The notes: generated by a model from the sequence alone, not told the origin. A stretch of 64,000 bases of DNA from JBASEY01 sp049652745 (GCA_049652745.1 JBASEY010000017.1:134096-198095); one strand, 5' to 3'; counted from the stretch's first letter, positions 52,170 through 61,789 are shown. Program-made: numbers and translations.

Positions 52170-54239
52170 ATGAGCCAATATGAAAGTTCGATGATTCGTA
52201 ATATTGCATTTGCCGGTCATGGAGACGTTGGTAAAACGTCGGTAGTCTCTTCCGTTTTATTCACTTCGGGAGCTATAAAGAGACATTTGAAAGTCGATGA
52301 AGGGAATACCGTGACGGATTATGATGATGATGAGATCAGCAGAAAGATTTCAATCAACTCATCTCTTTGTTTTACACAGGTGAAAAAACACAAAATCAAC
52401 ATTCTCGATACTCCCGGATATAGTGATTTCATATGTGACGCTTATCCTGCTTTGGCAAGTGTCGACAGTGTCTTTTTCGTCACAGGCGGCGGTTTGGGCG
52501 ACGAATTCAACCTTGAGCGCCTTTGGGAAGCAGAAGATATTCTTCCACGTTCGCGCTGCTTTATCATCAACAAGCTGGACAAAGAAAATACATCTTTTGA
52601 AACCGCTTTGGATACCATTCGTCAATTGAGCTCAAAAGCTATTCCTATCGCTCTTCCTATTGGGAAAGAGGCAGATTTCAAAGGCATAGTCGATCTTCTG
52701 GAAAATCGTGGCCTTCAATTTGATACGGCGACAGGCAAATCCAGAAACGCTGATATTCCTGCCAATATGGCAGACCAAGTTGCACAGGCTCGGCTGGAGT
52801 TGATCGAAGCGATTGCCGAGGCTGATGATGCATTGTTGGAGAAGTATCTTGAAGGAGAAGATTTCACACAGGATGAAATTCGGTCTTTGTTGAAGAAAGC
52901 AGTGTTGGAAGGGCTCATTTTTCCGGTAATGCCGATGTCGGCCAATTTCAATATTGGAACGCAGTTTTTATTGGATGTTATCGTAGATACTTTTCCCAGC
53001 CCTCTCGATGTTCCGCCTAAAAAAGTCGATTCGACGGAATTGCTCTGCAAACCTGATGGTCCAACGATTGGTCAGGTTTTCAAGACCATCGTCGATCCTT
53101 TTTCTGGAAAGCTGTCGGTTTTCAGGCTTTATTCCGGTACATTGAAAGCCGATCAAACAGTGGTCAATGTTTCGAAAAGAGAAACGGAAAAAATCACGGG
53201 TGTTTGGCATCTTCAAGGTAGGAGCCAGGAGCAGGCATCAGCAATAACCGCCGGTGACATTGGGGTCATTATCAAAGCTAAAAGTGTTAAAACTGGTGAC
53301 ACTCTAGCCGGTTCAGATGTAAAATATGAAATCAAGCCGGTTCACTATCCTGCACCATTGATTTCATACGCTTTTACACCAACATCCAAACCGGATGAAG
53401 AGAAAATTTCGTCTGCTTTGACACGCTTGGCAGAAGAAGATCCGACGCTTCGCTACGACCGAAATATGGAAACCAATGAGCTGATCGTGTCGGGTATGGG
53501 TCAACTTCATATCGATGTCACTCATGACCGATTGAAACGCAAATTCGGTGTCCAAGCCACGGTTACTCAGCCAAAAATTCCCTACAAAGAAACTGTCAAA
53601 GGCACAGCAGATGTTCGATATCGACATAAAAAACAATCAGGAGGAGCAGGCCAGTTTGGTGAAGTTGCCATTAGGCTCATGCCCCTGCCTCCAGGTGAAG
53701 AAGCGTTGGAAGGATTGAGGTTTGAAGATCATGTTGTTGGTGGAGTCATTCCAAACACCTATATCCCCAGCGTTGAAAAAGGTATACGAACGACTATGCA
53801 GCAAGGTATTTTGGCTGGTTACCGTGTGACCAACATTAAAACAGAGCTGTATGATGGGAAATCGCACCCGGTCGATTCAAAGGACATCGCCTTCCAGATC
53901 GCTGGAGCCCAGGCGCTGAAGCAAGCTTTTATGCAGGCCAAACCCATTCTGTTGGAACCTATAATGAAAGTGCGCATCACCGTCCCCGAAGCCAATATGG
54001 GCGATATCATCGGTGATCTCAATTCCAAGCGCGGCCGCGTTCTTGGGATGGATTCCGAGGGCAAGAAACAAGTTGTCCTTGCCCAGGTGCCGCTGTCGGA
54101 AATGCAGATGTATGAACCTGAATTGCGATCGATGACAGGCGGCCGTGGATCGTTTTCGATGACATTCGAATCTTATGAAGAGCTTCCCGCCAACCTGACT
54201 GAAGGCGTGATCGCCCAAGCCAAGAAAGCCGCGGAATAA
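52170..54239 (+). CDS. Elongation factor G-like GTPase (FusA2-type paralog)
   Basis: 689 residues from ATG 52170 (GAGGG just upstream); the reading from 52125 adds unrelated residues. G1 GHGDVGKTS, G3 DTPGY and G4 NKLD mark a translational GTPase; domain II-V order follows EF-G. The switch I RGITI element is RKISI, and G3 reads DTPGYSDF rather than DTPGHVDF, so it belongs to the EF-G-like group that lies apart from str-operon fusA. No ribosomal genes are near. The gene is monocistronic with its own promoter candidate and a strong terminator. Canonical translocase or a specialised role cannot be decided. Confidence 0.86.
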   Translation: MSQYESSMIRNIAFAGHGDVGKTSVVSSVLFTSGAIKRHLKVDEGNTVTDYDDDEISRKISINSSLCFTQVKKHKINILDTPGYSDFICDAYPALASVDSVFFVTGGGLGDEFNLERLWEAEDILPRSRCFIINKLDKENTSFETALDTIRQLSSKAIPIALPIGKEADFKGIVDLLENRGLQFDTATGKSRNADIPANMADQVAQARLELIEAIAEADDALLEKYLEGEDFTQDEIRSLLKKAVLEGLIFPVMPMSANFNIGTQFLLDVIVDTFPSPLDVPPKKVDSTELLCKPDGPTIGQVFKTIVDPFSGKLSVFRLYSGTLKADQTVVNVSKRETEKITGVWHLQGRSQEQASAITAGDIGVIIKAKSVKTGDTLAGSDVKYEIKPVHYPAPLISYAFTPTSKPDEEKISSALTRLAEEDPTLRYDRNMETNELIVSGMGQLHIDVTHDRLKRKFGVQATVTQPKIPYKETVKGTADVRYRHKKQSGGAGQFGEVAIRLMPLPPGEEALEGLRFEDHVVGGVIPNTYIPSVEKGIRTTMQQGILAGYRVTNIKTELYDGKSHPVDSKDIAFQIAGAQALKQAFMQAKPILLEPIMKVRITVPEANMGDIIGDLNSKRGRVLGMDSEGKKQVVLAQVPLSEMQMYEPELRSMTGGRGSFSMTFESYEELPANLTEGVIAQAKKAAE

Positions 54240-54270
54240 TTACACAGCTTTGAAACTGACTAAAAAGAAG

Positions 54271-54298
54271 CCGGTGAATTTCGTTCACCGGTTTTTTT
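54271..54298 (+). terminator. Strong, probably bidirectional intrinsic terminator
   Basis: An 8-bp stem CCGGTGAA/TTCACCGG with a short loop is followed by GTTTTTTTG on the plus strand. On the minus strand the same stem is followed by CTTCTTTTTAG. It ends the EF-G-like gene and can also end the convergent gene that stops at 54285, inside the stem region. Confidence 0.85.
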
Positions 54299-56174
54299 GT
54301 GTGGGGTCGGGTTTATCCGTTCGAGGTATAGGAGTGAACTGGGTTTCTTCTTTATCTTTCAGCGTCGGAATCTGTTTACCCATATTACTCAATTCCCGTC
54401 TTGCCGTCATGTTTTCCGGATCGAATTTCAATGTCAAATAAAACTCTTTTTCCGCTTCGACCAAATTACCTTCCAATTTATGCAGCAAACCGAGAATAGC
54501 ATGGTGTTCAGGAACATTCGGATCCAACTGTATGGCTTTTCTAGCCGACAACACTCCGGCTCTATACCAGCGAGGATTTCGGGTGCATATTTCCGCCATC
54601 TTGATGTAATACATCGGTTCATATGGATCCAAATCAATAGCCGAACGCATATATTCCATCGCGACACGATAATTTCGCGATTGAAAAGCTTTCAATCCGA
54701 CTCGAAACTGCAAAAGGGCTTTAGAGCGGCTTTTCTGCAGGTTGATGGCCTGTTCACCTTCATTCAGACTCGTATCGTATGCTTCACGTCGTTCCGGATC
54801 AGAAATTGTGTGATAAGCATCCCTGATTTTTACAAAAATTTCATCCAACCGTTTTGTAACATCCTCCGGATCGTCCTCCGGCCTGCGATCTGGGTGAAAC
54901 TGCTTGGCCATATCGAAATAGACCGTCTTTATGTCCGCAAATGACGCGTCACGTTTTACCCCTAAAATTTCATAATAGTTCTGATTTTGCATCCGCTCCC
55001 AAATTTTTCTGACAAATTGACGACGGTTGGCAATCTCTTCCGGAAGACGGCTTTTAGGCTCCTCCAGCGCAACAATTCCGGATTTTACCAGCAAGTACAA
55101 CGTCAGCATAAGTTTGTCTACGTTTATATTGAGCAATTGGCTCAGGGTTTTAATGGTTGATTTGCCATCGATACGGGAGATGACAAATCCCAAGGCAGTT
55201 TCTTTTGGAAACCTGGCAAAAAGAGCTTCGTCGACTTTTTTCTTCATAACGGGAACTCGGTCAACCGAAACAATCACCTGCTGCAAATCCTGCTTGAAAA
55301 CCTTTGCATAGTCTCTTGAGAGCATCTGAATTTCAGTGTTGCCCGGCAAGTCGCCCAACACTTTTCTGACCCTGGTCCAGGCTTCCCAATATCTTCCCTT
55401 TTCGTGGAGAATTTCGGCTTCCGCCAAAATTTTTCTAGTGTGTTCCGGTATTTTTTCCGTTTCCGGGATGATGACGTCAATCTTCTCCTCTTCAAGATAC
55501 CTGGCAAGGATCACGACCACTTCGAATTCCGTCAACCCGGTTTCATCGACAATATTGCGTATCGAAAGCGGTTCGGACAATACTTCAAACAAATCACGTA
55601 TATTTTCCGGAGTCCGCTTATTATCGCTTATCTCACGTCTGAAATCATTATCGATAACTTTATAAAATCCATCATCCGGGATTTTTGTACGGAGCAGCCT
55701 TCGTTTTTTTGCTCGGTCGATTCCCCTTTCAATAATCCCTTGTATCGGGATTTTCAGAGCAATCGGTCTTTTTTCGGGCAACTGGTTTTCAAAAAATACA
55801 AAATCTCCAGAGTTCCATTCGAATAAATTCAGGATAATGTCCTGGTTCTGCCGCTTTAATACTTCTAAAAATTCTCTCTCGGTAACATAGCCTTTTTCAA
55901 TGACTTTCCGTGCAAAATCCACATCGTTTTCGCCCGGTTCCAATTCAAGCTCCGCCTGTTGATTTGGCGGCAACAAAACCATTCTTTTAATGACCGAACG
56001 ATAACTGTCTTCAGAAAATTCCGAATGCGCCGAGATAATATTTCCGTTTTCAAAAAGGATATATTTTGATTTTCCGTGACTGGTAACACGTAGTGTCCCT
56101 GTTTTTTTCTGTCCGGCCAACCATTGCAGCAGGGCGTCAAAGTGTATTTTGGTCAAATTACCTTTTTGACTCAT
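54285..56174 (-). CDS. DUF4388 / J-domain / TPR protein
   Basis: 629 residues. Residues ~1-110 form a DUF4388 domain (FDALLQWLAGQKKTGTLRV, YILFENGNIISAHSE) followed by helical modules. A J domain occupies ~399-467 (YYEILGVKRDASFADIKTV) with intact HPD at 427-429, so it can in principle stimulate a DnaK-type chaperone. TPR repeats follow (~490-595). GAGG lies five bases before the ATG. It is cytoplasmic by sequence. It is paralogous in its first part to the partial protein at the window start. Thioredoxin and dsbD are encoded upstream in the same direction. Confidence 0.85.
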   Translation of the reverse strand: MSQKGNLTKIHFDALLQWLAGQKKTGTLRVTSHGKSKYILFENGNIISAHSEFSEDSYRSVIKRMVLLPPNQQAELELEPGENDVDFARKVIEKGYVTEREFLEVLKRQNQDIILNLFEWNSGDFVFFENQLPEKRPIALKIPIQGIIERGIDRAKKRRLLRTKIPDDGFYKVIDNDFRREISDNKRTPENIRDLFEVLSEPLSIRNIVDETGLTEFEVVVILARYLEEEKIDVIIPETEKIPEHTRKILAEAEILHEKGRYWEAWTRVRKVLGDLPGNTEIQMLSRDYAKVFKQDLQQVIVSVDRVPVMKKKVDEALFARFPKETALGFVISRIDGKSTIKTLSQLLNINVDKLMLTLYLLVKSGIVALEEPKSRLPEEIANRRQFVRKIWERMQNQNYYEILGVKRDASFADIKTVYFDMAKQFHPDRRPEDDPEDVTKRLDEIFVKIRDAYHTISDPERREAYDTSLNEGEQAINLQKSRSKALLQFRVGLKAFQSRNYRVAMEYMRSAIDLDPYEPMYYIKMAEICTRNPRWYRAGVLSARKAIQLDPNVPEHHAILGLLHKLEGNLVEAEKEFYLTLKFDPENMTARRELSNMGKQIPTLKDKEETQFTPIPRTDKPDPTQKNR

Positions 56175-56263
56175 ATTATCCTCGGTTTCGTTAAGCGCCG
56201 CGATTTGGAACCGACAGCCGGCATCACTTCGCTTATAACAATATGATCAAATCACCAAGATAA

Positions 56264-56578
56264 TCAAGCAAGCGAGTTGATCTTTTCAATGATCTTGTCC
56301 TTGCCCACCAATCCGATGATTCGATCCAAAATTTCACCGTTCTTGAAAAACAACACGGTCGGCAATGACATAACGCCGTGCTCCCGCGCTAAAGCCGGTT
56401 GCTCACCGACATCCACATAAACGACATCTATTTTTTCGCCCATGCTCACACCCAATTCTTCCAGAATCGGTGTCAGTTTTTTACATGGGCCGCACCAAGC
56501 GGCGCCACAATCTACGACAACCAGTTTTTGTGACTGACCAATAATTTCAGAGAATTGTTCTTTGCTTACGGATTGCAT
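56264..56578 (-). CDS. trx: Thioredoxin
   Basis: 104 residues from ATG 56578 (AAGGAG six bases upstream). Active site WCGPCKKL (~29-36) and the cis-Pro in SLPTVLFF are intact, as is GLVGKDKI near the end. It lacks a signal peptide, so it is cytoplasmic and can reduce the membrane protein DsbD encoded immediately upstream. Its start overlaps nothing but lies 17 bases after the dsbD stop. Confidence 0.92.
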   Translation of the reverse strand: MQSVSKEQFSEIIGQSQKLVVVDCGAAWCGPCKKLTPILEELGVSMGEKIDVVYVDVGEQPALAREHGVMSLPTVLFFKNGEILDRIIGLVGKDKIIEKINSLA

Positions 56579-56595
56579 CCACGGCTCCTTTCGAA

Positions 56596-58410
56596 TCATT
56601 CCACCTCTATCGTATCAGATGAGAGAGTTTGATCAAGAAATTTAATAAATTGCTTTGGGGGCAGAAAACTGGTGAATCTGCCTAATTCTTCCCCCTGGGA
56701 ATCGAGTATGATGATTGTAGGAAGCCCTTTGACCGAAAACCGTGACCAAAGATTCTTGACGTCGTTATCTTTGACATTCGTTCCATCTATCTTCACCGCC
56801 ACCAGTGATTGCAACCGCTTGACAACTTCCGGATCGGTAAATGTCAAGTGTTCTAAATCCTTACAGGCTTTACACCATTCAGCTCCAAAATCCAGTATAC
56901 TGTTTTTTTTCTGATTTTCAGCGTCCTTCAACGCCTGTTCGAAATCTGTTCGCCAAAGTGAGTCTTCAGCGCTTTTCGGTGTCTCGGAAGAAGTGAAAAT
57001 CTGTTCCGGAACAATTTTGCCTGGAATCGGTATTAAACTGAGCACGTAATAAATTCCAATTACGGCAATCAGGATTGCAAACGCCTTGAGCAGAATCTTA
57101 TGGATTGGATCCTCGCTTTTAACCGGTGTCAATGCACCAAGGGCCGCACCTAAAAAGACAAGGCCGACACCAATCAAAAAACCAAAAACGGGTGGAGGCA
57201 TCAACGGTTTGGCGACATATAAGGCCGCAGCGATCATGACTACTCCAAAAACCTTTTTGATTTTGTCCATCCACGAACCGGCTGCCGGCAACGATGCCAG
57301 CAAACCTGAGAAGGTTCCGAGGGCGATAAACAATAGTCCCATTCCAAATGCAAAGCCGACCATCAACAAAAAGCCCAGCAGGATGTTTCCTGTTGAAGCG
57401 ATATAGGTCATTAAAGCGACGATAATGGGCCCGGCACATGGCGCTGCGATCAAGCCGGCAACCATACCCATGCCTACCGCACCCCAAAGACCACTCTTCG
57501 GCCCTCCCGCCTGTAATTTACCTTGAATGGAAGACGGCAATTGAATATCAAAGGCCCCCAGCATCGACAGACCCATAACGAAAAATATCAGTGAAACGAA
57601 TCCGATCACCCATGCTGATTGAGTCATTGCTCCAAACAGGCCTCCTGTTACGGCGGCAGAAACACCTAAAAGCGCATAAACTATCGCAAGGCCTAAAACA
57701 TAGAACAGCGACAGGATGAATCCTTTGAATTTCGTCTGCCCGGCGCTGCGACCTCCAATATAACTAATCGTGATCGGAATCATAGGGTAAACACAAGGCG
57801 TCAAACTCGTTAAAAAACCGGCGGCAAACACCAATAAAAAAGCCAAAAACATATTATCGACCAGCGCCCTTTTAAACCGATCCTCCAGCGTCGCTTCATA
57901 GGAATCCTGTCCCAAAGCCGACCCACCAATTTCCTGTACAGCATCTGGATTTCGAACGGACGCCTTATCACTTCCGACAATGGTCACACCAGTTGAAAAT
58001 GGAAGTTCAACGGGCGGAAAACACATGAAATTCGGTGATTCCTGACAAATTTGGTAGGAGGCTTTTCCTGTTATTGTATAATCACCCGGGACAACCTCGG
58101 AGCCGACCTGGACTTTAACACTGATACCGGCTTGGCCGCGCCGAATCAGTTCACCATCTTCAAATTGACCGGCGGAAGGCTGTTGGAGACCGAACTCAAA
58201 ACCCTCCTGCGCATCAAATTCCAATCCAAAAAAGTTGTCGGTCAAATGGTGCCCGCTTGGGACTGCGTAATTGACCGTCAATAAAAAGTCTCCACCAGCA
58301 GAAACCGACGTATGAGAGACCAAAGTCGATAACTTAACCTCTGAAGCTGCACAAATAACGGATAGTCCCACTAAATAAGCAAGTAAAATTATTAGTAATC
58401 TTCTTCTCAC
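56596..58410 (-). CDS. dsbD: Thiol:disulfide interchange protein DsbD
   Basis: 604 residues from GTG 58410 (GGAGG seven bases upstream). Signal peptide, N-terminal DsbD-alpha-like domain with two cysteines (QICQESPNFMCFPPVELPF), eight-segment membrane domain with the paired cysteines in TPCVYPMIPI and APCAGPIIV, and a C-terminal thioredoxin domain with WCKACKDL. It passes electrons from cytoplasmic thioredoxin to the periplasm, for example to cytochrome c maturation. The thioredoxin gene follows at once. Confidence 0.93.
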   Translation of the reverse strand: MRRRLLIILLAYLVGLSVICAASEVKLSTLVSHTSVSAGGDFLLTVNYAVPSGHHLTDNFFGLEFDAQEGFEFGLQQPSAGQFEDGELIRRGQAGISVKVQVGSEVVPGDYTITGKASYQICQESPNFMCFPPVELPFSTGVTIVGSDKASVRNPDAVQEIGGSALGQDSYEATLEDRFKRALVDNMFLAFLLVFAAGFLTSLTPCVYPMIPITISYIGGRSAGQTKFKGFILSLFYVLGLAIVYALLGVSAAVTGGLFGAMTQSAWVIGFVSLIFFVMGLSMLGAFDIQLPSSIQGKLQAGGPKSGLWGAVGMGMVAGLIAAPCAGPIIVALMTYIASTGNILLGFLLMVGFAFGMGLLFIALGTFSGLLASLPAAGSWMDKIKKVFGVVMIAAALYVAKPLMPPPVFGFLIGVGLVFLGAALGALTPVKSEDPIHKILLKAFAILIAVIGIYYVLSLIPIPGKIVPEQIFTSSETPKSAEDSLWRTDFEQALKDAENQKKNSILDFGAEWCKACKDLEHLTFTDPEVVKRLQSLVAVKIDGTNVKDNDVKNLWSRFSVKGLPTIIILDSQGEELGRFTSFLPPKQFIKFLDQTLSSDTIEVE

Positions 58411-58958
58411 TGCCCTACCTCCGGAATTCCTTCCAATAAAGATAAAAATTATAGAGCAGAACGATCAAAAAGTATAGTCGTTATCACCTTGTTTAAGCTG
58501 TAGATTTTATTTCCCCTCACCTCATGATGGGAGTCCTTGGCTTCCGGAAGATGTTCGGTATTATAAAGTTGACGTTCCTCCCGGGACAACCGAGATAGAA
58601 CTTTTAGCGTCTGGCCGGATTCACCCCCTGGTTACAGCGCTGCGCCCCTCGTTTTCTTTACCGGCATGTCCGATCCTCACTTTGAGAAAGTATTCGGCAC
58701 TACGGATTGGCTCACCCTTTATCTCTATTGATCGGCACGTGCGAGAGCCTTTGGACCAAAGGCGACGAACGCGTTCAGGCATAGCGGGGAGTGTCTTTTT
58801 TGTCGTGGCGCATTGAGACGGCAGCCCATAGTCCTTAGAAAAAAAGTTTTTCTTGACAAATTTGACAAAAACAGAAAGGTTTTTCATACCTGCAACGCAG
58901 CCTAACTGGCATCACCCAGCTTGTGATCGGTGAACTAATTTGATAAATTCAACTGTCG
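58411..58958. other. 548-bp intergenic region, partly GC-rich and structured, unexplained
   Basis: It lies between divergent dsbD and the 58959 gene. A TATAAT hexamer on the minus strand at 58448-58453 suits a dsbD -10. Between ~58560 and ~58840 the sequence is more GC-rich than its surroundings, with a perfect GCCTTT/AAAGGC hairpin at ~58747-58763. An 88-codon minus-strand frame (58621-58887) and a second frame after it look like no known protein. No RNase P, SRP, 6S, tmRNA or riboswitch consensus was recognised. Confidence 0.5.
58862..58890 (+). promoter_or_regulatory. Promoter candidate for the 58959/DUF1573 pair
   Basis: Perfect TTGACA (58862-58867), 17 bases, CATACC (58885-58890; three of six). 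A second TTGACA overlaps just upstream (58853-58858). The leader to ATG 58959 would be ~60 bases. Confidence 0.35.
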
Positions 58959-59561
58959 ATGATGAGTTTACTGGTAAAAACACGCGGTTTTGTTTTTGTT
59001 TGCTTGGGTATCTTCATCGCTGTATCGACGGCGGGAATATCCGATGATGACATCGGTTTTTTGAATGAGGAAGCTACGGAATCATCGTTAACGTCTCAAT
59101 TTGAAACGCTGGCTGAAACAACCTCATTATTCAGGCTCTCACCAACGCTGGAAACCTTGACCTTGAACCAATGGATTTCTGAGCATCGCAAAAAATCTGT
59201 CATCCTTATCGTGGATCCACTTCAGCCGGCATCGTTCGCCCAGATACCTCCGTTTGAAAAACTTGCCAATAATGCCGCCACCAATGATATTCGCTTTTGC
59301 ATTATTTTCGTTCACCGCCGTCCCGAAGCTTACCTGGAATACATTACCAATCTACACCCTGTCGATTACGATCGATTTACAGCATCGATGACACTGTTTG
59401 ACCGTATGAGAGATAAACAACGAAATCCAATCATTGTTTATATGGATTCAAACAGGAATGTTCTCGACTATAAACTACATTATTGCGACTATGACTGTTT
59501 GAAAAATTTTATTGTTTTACATTCCGCAGAATCGCCGCTGACAAAAGGAGATGACGAATGA
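58959..59561 (+). CDS. Exported protein, possible redox-inactive thioredoxin fold
   Basis: 200 residues with a signal peptide (~1-25). Residues ~65-185 (LNQWISEHRKKSVILIVDPLQ, then RFCIIFVHRR and PIIVYMDSNRNVLDY) have the strand-helix order of TlpA/AhpC-type thioredoxin folds, but no CxxC is present at the usual place. Two cysteines occur late (CDYDC). The family is not recognised with confidence. The stop overlaps the DUF1573 gene start (ATGA), so the two are translated together. No good Shine-Dalgarno precedes the ATG. Confidence 0.6.
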   Translation: MMSLLVKTRGFVFVCLGIFIAVSTAGISDDDIGFLNEEATESSLTSQFETLAETTSLFRLSPTLETLTLNQWISEHRKKSVILIVDPLQPASFAQIPPFEKLANNAATNDIRFCIIFVHRRPEAYLEYITNLHPVDYDRFTASMTLFDRMRDKQRNPIIVYMDSNRNVLDYKLHYCDYDCLKNFIVLHSAESPLTKGDDE

Positions 59562-60697
59562 AACGGCAGTTGACTTTTCAATTGATTGCCCTGTTTATCC
59601 TGCCTGCATTGCTTTCGGCGTCCGTATCGGAAGCCGACTTGCCCAAAGTGGAAACCTCGATACCCGGCCTTGTCGTGAACACGCTGGCTCACGATATGGG
59701 TGATATATTCTGGGGTGAGACGGCATCGTTCACATTTTTGATACACAATTCTTCCGACACGCCGATCGAACTTCTGCCTATCCGTTCCGATTGTGGTTGT
59801 ACGGCTGAATTCGATGATGAAGCAGTGTTGAACCCTGGAGATGTCCGGCGCCTGACGGTTACGTACGAACCCGAGTACACAGAGGGCGCTTTTTCTAAAA
59901 AAGTCACTCTGTACACGAATTCATCTACCGAGTCTGATCCGCCGAACTGGCTCGAATTTACCCTTTCCGGCAGGATTGTCAGTATTTTGTCTCTCGATCC
60001 TTGGTACGTTTTCTTTAAAAAAGTCACGGAAGGTCAGGAATCCGTCGAAACTATCCAAGTAAGAGCGGACAAGGGCATCACGGTTTCTATTCAAAATGTC
60101 ACAACGGATTCCGAGCATCTTCGAGCAGCGCTTGAAACGGTATCGCCACCAGAAAGTTCTGCGGAATCGGAGTGGAAGATTACGGTTACGCTTCTGGCCT
60201 CCGCGCCGGTGGGCGCATTTTCCGGCCATGTTGAGATCGAGACGGACCATAGTGTTCAGAAAACTATCCGCCTAAGAGTTTTAGCTTATGTTCGAAGCGC
60301 CGTATCCATTTATCCGACTCAAGGTTATCTGGGTACTGTGGACCCCGGGCAGGTTATCACCAAAACCTTTACAGTGGAGAAAGCAGGCGACGACCCGAAT
60401 TTAAAACCGCCGCTTGTCAAATCATCATATGATTGGATGCAGCATTCGGTTGAGACGGTTACTGAAAACCGTAAATACAATGTCGTAGTCACGATCACGA
60501 TTCCCAAGGATAAAACCGGACGTTTTTCAGGCCTGTTAAAGATTGAAACTCAGGATGCTTCCACACCGAAGTTTGATGTGCCGATTTTTGGTTTTATTTT
60601 CTCCCCGCCAACCGATCAAGTTACTCAGGAAACAGTGACGGATATTGAATCTCAATCCCAAGATGACGATGCATCTGTTAAAGACCAGACTGAGTAG
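59558..60697 (+). CDS. DUF1573-family exported protein
   Basis: 379 residues. Signal peptide (~1-26), then a DUF1573 immunoglobulin-like domain with the hallmark HDMGDIFWGETASFTFLIHNSS and SDCGCTAEF (~87-95). A second and third beta-sandwich region follow (SLDPWYVFFKKVTEGQ; YLGTVDPGQVITKTFTVEK), and the tail is acidic. AAGGAG lies seven bases before the ATG. It is periplasmic or surface. Function of the family is unknown; it is coupled to the preceding thioredoxin-fold-like protein. Confidence 0.78.
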   Translation: MKRQLTFQLIALFILPALLSASVSEADLPKVETSIPGLVVNTLAHDMGDIFWGETASFTFLIHNSSDTPIELLPIRSDCGCTAEFDDEAVLNPGDVRRLTVTYEPEYTEGAFSKKVTLYTNSSTESDPPNWLEFTLSGRIVSILSLDPWYVFFKKVTEGQESVETIQVRADKGITVSIQNVTTDSEHLRAALETVSPPESSAESEWKITVTLLASAPVGAFSGHVEIETDHSVQKTIRLRVLAYVRSAVSIYPTQGYLGTVDPGQVITKTFTVEKAGDDPNLKPPLVKSSYDWMQHSVETVTENRKYNVVVTITIPKDKTGRFSGLLKIETQDASTPKFDVPIFGFIFSPPTDQVTQETVTDIESQSQDDDASVKDQTE

Positions 60698-60707
60698 CGT
60701 GCGCGTT

Positions 60708-61712
60708 TCAGAGCAATATTTCTATTTTGGCCTGGCTTTTCAAATCCTGATAGATTTTTTCTCGTGATTGCCCCTGTTTTGTGCGGATCAAGCCGTCTTT
60801 GATGGTTTCACGCATTTCATCCAGAGTGGGCGTCCTAGCTTCTTTTTTGTTCAAAGCTTTTACAACAAAAATACCCAGGTCTGTTTGCACGGGTTGTGAC
60901 ACTTCACCTACCGTCAGATTGAACACCACTTTTTCCAAAGGTTCTATCAACTGTTTTTTCTTGACCCATCCAACAATTCCGTCATTTTCTGATACTTTGG
61001 GGTCAGTGGAATATATTTTGACCAGCTCGGTAAAATCCCTGCCGGACTGGGCTTCACGAGTGACTTCTTCCGCTTGTGCAGTCGCTTCGGCAAGTTTTTC
61101 AACAAAACTGCCGTCTTCGCGTGGCGGCAACCGCCAGGTCACCTGCTGAATTTCAACCATCTCTTCTTCTTTCAGGCGGTCGAGGTTATCATTATAGTAT
61201 GCCGAGATTTCCTCATCAGAGATAACAGGCTCTTTTAAAAGGCTGTCCATGTATTTATCGATACGAATTTGTTTCGCGATATTTTTTCTGAATTCCTTCA
61301 TATCCGTAATACCGCTCAGGAAACGCTCCTCCGCCTTTTCGCCTTCGCCAAACAATTTTTGTAATTGACGTATACGTTCATCGATCTCTGCCTCTTCCAC
61401 AGTAAACTTTTTGGCTTCAGCCGCCAGTTCCTGAATCTTTTCCCGTATCATTCTATCCAAAAACTCCTGCCTCATCTTTTGCCGTTTGTCTTCAGGGAGT
61501 TTCATTTCAGGATTGATTTCCTGAAACTTCTTTTCAAAATTGTCGATACGGCTTTCAACTTCATGAAAATAAATCGGGTGATCGTTGACTTTTGCAATGA
61601 TGCGATTCGGGTCGGATAAAGGTTTTTCCGGCTGATTGGTTTCCGTTTCAGCAGCATATAACAGGCCGCTGACTAAACACATCATCATGACCACAGTGAG
61701 AATTTTGTTCAT
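60708..61712 (-). CDS. PpiC/SurA-type peptidyl-prolyl isomerase
   Basis: 334 residues. Signal peptide (~1-20), an N-terminal SurA-like helical chaperone part (~35-170, ENPEM-type charged helices), and a parvulin domain (~180-290) with EEMVEIQQVTW, FTELVKIYSTDPKVSENDGIVGWVKKKQLIEPLEKVVF and VVKALNKKEA. It assists folding of exported and outer-membrane proteins in the periplasm. AAAGGAG lies seven bases before the ATG. It is convergent with the DUF1573 gene, ten bases apart. Confidence 0.9.
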   Translation of the reverse strand: MNKILTVVMMMCLVSGLLYAAETETNQPEKPLSDPNRIIAKVNDHPIYFHEVESRIDNFEKKFQEINPEMKLPEDKRQKMRQEFLDRMIREKIQELAAEAKKFTVEEAEIDERIRQLQKLFGEGEKAEERFLSGITDMKEFRKNIAKQIRIDKYMDSLLKEPVISDEEISAYYNDNLDRLKEEEMVEIQQVTWRLPPREDGSFVEKLAEATAQAEEVTREAQSGRDFTELVKIYSTDPKVSENDGIVGWVKKKQLIEPLEKVVFNLTVGEVSQPVQTDLGIFVVKALNKKEARTPTLDEMRETIKDGLIRTKQGQSREKIYQDLKSQAKIEILL

Positions 61713-61789
61713 CGAGTATCTCCTTTCAAAACACCGTTCATAACCGGAATATTCCCAACAACGGATACGATCCTGTTGAGTTCCTGAGT

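Noticed and set aside
58560..58840. RNase P, SRP or 6S RNA
   Set aside because: Their conserved blocks were looked for on both strands and not found.
58621..58887. 88-codon minus-strand frame in the intergenic region
   Set aside because: No family resemblance, no ribosome site, and a stop followed by an unrelated frame; kept only as part of the unexplained region.
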